From the NCBI RefSeq assembly GCF_000429165.1, contig NZ_AUBI01000003.1:1-64000 (forward strand): DNA of 64,000 nt. The letters are read 5' to 3'. Under the pieces are notes generated by a model, which saw nothing but the letters and a program-made list of their open reading frames with translations, was not told the origin of the DNA and did not search any database. Below, in pieces: positions 61,033 through 64,000 of the stretch. The position numbers and the translations under genes were made by a program. The DNA comes from Acetobacter nitrogenifigens DSM 23921 = NBRC 105050. Lineage in GTDB: Bacteria; Pseudomonadota; Alphaproteobacteria; Acetobacterales; Acetobacteraceae. Position 1 is the stretch's first letter. Each line of letters begins with the position of its first letter.

Positions 61033-61965
61033 GTGGTGACGGCTGTGCAATGCGCCAGTGCGCCCGCGCGCATTCTGGTCATCAAACTGGGCGCCTTGGG
61101 CGATTTCGTACAGGCGTTTCCCGCCTTCGCCGCGATCCGGGCGCATCATCCTGATGCGGCGATCACGCTGCTGAGCACGCGGCCTTTCCTTGAGCTCGCC
61201 GCCGCCAGCCCATGGTTCGATGCAATCGAAATCGACACCCGCCCAAAATTGTTCGATCGCCGTGGAATGGACCGCCTGCGTGTCGCGTTACGGGGATTCG
61301 ACCAGGTCTACGATCTGCAGACGTCCAATCGATCGAGTTGGTATTACCCTCTGGCGGGACGTCCTCCGTGGTCGGGTATTGCTCGCGGCGCGAGCCTGCT
61401 CCACGCCAATCCATTTCGTAATGAAATGCATACCCGCACGCGACAGCGCGATCAGCTTCGTATGGCGGGCTTGCCTGACGTTCCGTCGCCCGACCTGAAC
61501 TGGCTGGCGGCCCGCGGACCAATGATCGAGGACGATTATGCTCTGATCGTACCGGGCGCCGCGCCGCATCGACCGGGAAAACGCTGGGCCGCACAAGGTT
61601 TTGGCCGTACCGCTAGTGTGCTGGCGGACAGGGGGGTGCTGCCCGTGATTGTCGGTTCAACTGACGACGCTCCGCTGGCGCATGTTATCCGTGAGGCTTG
61701 CCCGGAGGCGCTCGATCTGACCGGGAAGACGAGCCTTCCCGATCTCGCCGGTCTGGCGGCGCGAGCGTCACTCGCAATAGGCAACGATACCGGTCCCATG
61801 CATCTTGCTGCTGCAATGGGGGCCCGTTGCGTCGCGCTATTTTCTTCGGAAAGCGATCCGGGCCTGACCGCCCCTCTTGGCATGCGGCCGGGACAGGTCA
61901 CTGTGATCCGCGTAAACGATATGGCGACTCTTTCGGTCGATAGGGTTGTCTCCGCCCTCGGCTGA
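61033..61965 (+). CDS. Glycosyltransferase family 9 (heptosyltransferase-like)
   Basis: The 310-residue GT-B enzyme shows RILVIKLGALGDFVQAFPAFAAIRAHHPDAAITLLSTRPF, DQVYDLQTSNRSSWYYPL, YALIVPGAAPHRPGKRWAAQGFGRTASVLADRG and the signature DLTGKTSLPDLAGLAARASLAIGNDTGPMHLAAAMG (the GNDTGPMHLAAA nucleotide-heptose site). GT9 enzymes add heptose to lipid A core or related acceptors. The start is GTG 61033, nine bases after the TPR gene. It is much shorter than the TibC-type enzyme at 17138 and not of that subfamily. Confidence 0.92.
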   Translation: MVTAVQCASAPARILVIKLGALGDFVQAFPAFAAIRAHHPDAAITLLSTRPFLELAAASPWFDAIEIDTRPKLFDRRGMDRLRVALRGFDQVYDLQTSNRSSWYYPLAGRPPWSGIARGASLLHANPFRNEMHTRTRQRDQLRMAGLPDVPSPDLNWLAARGPMIEDDYALIVPGAAPHRPGKRWAAQGFGRTASVLADRGVLPVIVGSTDDAPLAHVIREACPEALDLTGKTSLPDLAGLAARASLAIGNDTGPMHLAAAMGARCVALFSSESDPGLTAPLGMRPGQVTVIRVNDMATLSVDRVVSALG

Positions 61966-62029
61966 CGCCATTACAGTGGCCCCCGGCGTCATGCGTCGTG
62001 GGTTTCAATCATGTACCGGAGCTTGAACC

Positions 62030-63958
62030 ATGCTTGCCATCACCCTGCCCGACGGAACCGTGCGCCGCTATGACGGACCGGTGACGGGCACGGAGATCGC
62101 CGCGTCGATCGGCCCGGGACTCGCCAAGGCGGCGCTCGCTATCGAGGTCGATGGAAAGCTGCGCGACATGGCGCTGCCGGTCGAAGCGGACGCTGCGATC
62201 CGCTTCGTGACCCGCAAGGACGAAGCCGCGCTGGAGATGATCCGCCATGACGCCGCCCATGTGCTGGCCGAGGCCGTGCAGTCTCTGTATCCCGGCACTC
62301 AGGTCACCATCGGCCCGTCCATCGAAAACGGCTTCTATTACGATTTCTATCGCAACGAACCGTTCACGCCGGACGATTTCGCCGCCATCGAAGCGCGGAT
62401 GCGCGAGATTGTTACGGCGAACGCTTCGTTCGTGCGCGAAGTATGGCCCCGTGACGAGGCGATAGCGTTTTTCGAGGCGCGCGGAGAGCGCTTCAAGGCT
62501 GAACTGATCCGCGATCTGCCGGAGGACGAGCAGATCTCGATCTACCGTCAGGGCGAATGGCTCGATCTGTGCCGCGGTCCGCATCTGCGCGGCACGGCGG
62601 ATGTCGGGAACGCCTTCAAGCTGATGAAGGTGGCGGGCGCCTACTGGCGCGGCGACCATCGCAACCCGATGCTGACCCGCATCTACGGCACCGCCTGGCG
62701 CGATCAGAAGGAGCTGGACGCTCATCTGCTGCAGCTTGAAGAAGCGGAGCGTCGTGACCATCGCCGGATCGGCAAGGAGATGGATCTCTTCCATATTCAG
62801 GAAGAAGCCGTCGGGCAGGTGTTCTGGCACGCGAAGGGCTGGCGTCTGTACACCGTATTGCAGGATTACATGCGCCGCGCCCAGGTCCGCGCCGGGTATG
62901 ACGAGGTGCGCACCCCGCAACTTGTCGACCGCTCGCTGTGGGAAGCTTCGGGTCATTGGGACAAATATCGCCACCACATGTTCATCGCGACGGTCGAGGA
63001 CGAGGACAAGACCCTCGCCCTCAAGCCGATGAACTGCCCGTGCCATGTGCAGATTTTCCGCCATGGCTTGCGCTCCTACCGCGAATTGCCGCTGCGTATG
63101 GCGGAATTCGGCGGCTGTCACCGTTATGAACCCTCTGGCGCGCTCCACGGCATCATGCGCGTGCGCGGATTCACGCAGGACGACGGGCACATTTTCTGCA
63201 CCGAAGCCCAGATCGCCGATGAGACGGTCCGCTTCGTCGCGATGCTCGCCGACGTTTATCGCGATCTCGGGTTCGAGCAGTTCCGGGTGAAATACGCCGA
63301 CCGGCCGGAAGCAAGCGCCGGGTCGGACGAGGCGTGGGAGAGGGCGCAGAGCGCGCTGATCGACGCCTGCCGCATCGCGGGCGTAGAATACGAGCATAAC
63401 CCGGGCGAAGGCGCCTTCTACGGCCCGAAGCTGGAGTTCGTGTTGCGCGATGCAATCGGCCGTGACTGGCAGTGCGGCACGTTGCAGGTGGATATGGTGC
63501 TTCCGGAGCGTCTGGACGCATCCTACGTCGGAGAGGACAGCGCGCGCCATCGTCCGGTGATGCTGCATCGCGCCATTCTGGGTTCGTTCGAGCGATTCAT
63601 CGGAATCCTGATCGAGCAACATGCAGGCAAGTTCCCGCTCTGGCTGGCGCCGACGCAGGTTGTCGTGGCGTCCATCGTCTCGGACGCCGAACCCTATGCG
63701 CTCGAAGTCGTGGAGACGCTGCGCAAGGCCGGTCTCGTCGTTGAAGCGGATGTCCGTAACGAGAAGATCAACGCGAAGATCCGCGAGCACAGTCTTGCGC
63801 GCGTTCCGGTCATCCTGGTGGTCGGCCGTAAGGAAGCCGAGGCCCGGACGGTCGCCATGCGCCGTCTTGGTGGGGCGGAGCAGCAGGTGCTGTCTCTCGC
63901 CGAAGCCGCCGATGTGCTGGCTCAGGAAGCAACGCCTCCCGATCTGCGTCGCGCCTGA
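62030..63958 (+). CDS. thrS: Threonyl-tRNA synthetase
   Basis: The 642-residue enzyme has an N-terminal TGS domain ([28 protein letters not shown]) and an editing domain with [25 protein letters not shown] class II catalytic core follows, with zinc ligand Cys in [55 protein letters not shown] and [29 protein letters not shown]. The C-terminal anticodon domain ([27 protein letters not shown]) is complete. It is usually followed by infC, which would lie beyond the window. The last 42 bases contain AT-rich ATTTTTTC and no gene. Confidence 0.97.
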   Translation: MLAITLPDGTVRRYDGPVTGTEIAASIGPGLAKAALAIEVDGKLRDMALPVEADAAIRFVTRKDEAALEMIRHDAAHVLAEAVQSLYPGTQVTIGPSIENGFYYDFYRNEPFTPDDFAAIEARMREIVTANASFVREVWPRDEAIAFFEARGERFKAELIRDLPEDEQISIYRQGEWLDLCRGPHLRGTADVGNAFKLMKVAGAYWRGDHRNPMLTRIYGTAWRDQKELDAHLLQLEEAERRDHRRIGKEMDLFHIQEEAVGQVFWHAKGWRLYTVLQDYMRRAQVRAGYDEVRTPQLVDRSLWEASGHWDKYRHHMFIATVEDEDKTLALKPMNCPCHVQIFRHGLRSYRELPLRMAEFGGCHRYEPSGALHGIMRVRGFTQDDGHIFCTEAQIADETVRFVAMLADVYRDLGFEQFRVKYADRPEASAGSDEAWERAQSALIDACRIAGVEYEHNPGEGAFYGPKLEFVLRDAIGRDWQCGTLQVDMVLPERLDASYVGEDSARHRPVMLHRAILGSFERFIGILIEQHAGKFPLWLAPTQVVVASIVSDAEPYALEVVETLRKAGLVVEADVRNEKINAKIREHSLARVPVILVVGRKEAEARTVAMRRLGGAEQQVLSLAEAADVLAQEATPPDLRRA

Positions 63959-64000
63959 GCGCTAAGCGCCGGTAGAGCCGCCATACGTCCGGATTTTTTC

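Noticed and set aside
62009-63790. 593-codon minus-strand frame opposite thrS
   Set aside because: Long antisense frames are common in high-GC genes; thrS has all class II motifs on the plus strand.

Overview
The window is a high-GC chromosomal segment of an alphaproteobacterium, most likely an acetic acid bacterium (Acetobacteraceae). The inference rests on accD next to folC, an argS-SPOR-scpA-scpB-tatB-tatC-serS block of alphaproteobacterial type, rpoH next to an RluA-type synthase, and a persulfide-oxidation cluster (MBL dioxygenase, TauE-type permease, peroxiredoxin, BigR-like ArsR). The species is not determined. AT-rich patches (about 15.4, 28.1-34.5, 44.5-45.9 and 51.7-52.1 kb) interrupt the high-GC backbone and coincide with accessory genes and insertion sequences.

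Layout. 1-0.65 kb: an IS6-like transposase end abuts a truncated tyrosine integrase at the 3' end of tRNA-Glu(CTC), the edge of a decayed integrated element. 0.7-4.3 kb: DUF6476-like membrane protein, rluD-like gene, rpoH and a Tas-like reductase. 4.6-7.6 kb: a Fur box drives a Fiu-like TonB receptor overlapped by a Sel1-repeat gene. 7.7-15.4 kb: GT-C membrane protein, outer-membrane barrel, folC, accD and glutamine-dependent nadE. 15.5-20.2 kb: an accessory island with a Tae4-like peptidoglycan amidase broken by a stop codon beside a secreted protein, a TibC-type protein heptosyltransferase, and a DUF3380 muramidase beside a second secreted protein. 20.4-28.1 kb: the argS to serS housekeeping operon.

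28.2-33.9 kb: an AT-rich GT-C membrane protein and a GtrB-like transferase separated by an IS5-family element that was itself hit by two more IS copies sharing one TA dinucleotide. 34.5-36.8 kb: leuA, preceded by a candidate leucine-rich leader peptide, and trxA. 37-41.6 kb: a redox and sulfur cluster: catalase-like peroxidase with cytochrome b561, then peroxiredoxin-ArsR divergent from persulfide dioxygenase and TSUP permease. The ArsR resembles BigR/SqrR but has no cysteine. 41.6-44.5 kb: phzF with an UrcA-like gene, divergent from a MocR regulator, with repeats between them. 44.7-52 kb: an orphan HELGH metalloprotease-like protein, sirtuin with DUF3224, ppa, tRNA-CAT, ettA, an acetyltransferase and an acyltransferase. 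52-64 kb: a large LamG-SGNH protein, an MFS pump, GNAT plus a tiny membrane ORF, an aldo/keto reductase, GT4 and GT9 glycosyltransferases, a TPR protein and thrS.

The candidates most likely to be new are the 15.5-20.2 kb pairs of cell-wall-hydrolase and secreted protein flanking tibC, and the cysteine-free BigR-like regulator that overlaps a peroxiredoxin gene. Family assignments come from reading motifs and remembered family sequences; no database search was run.
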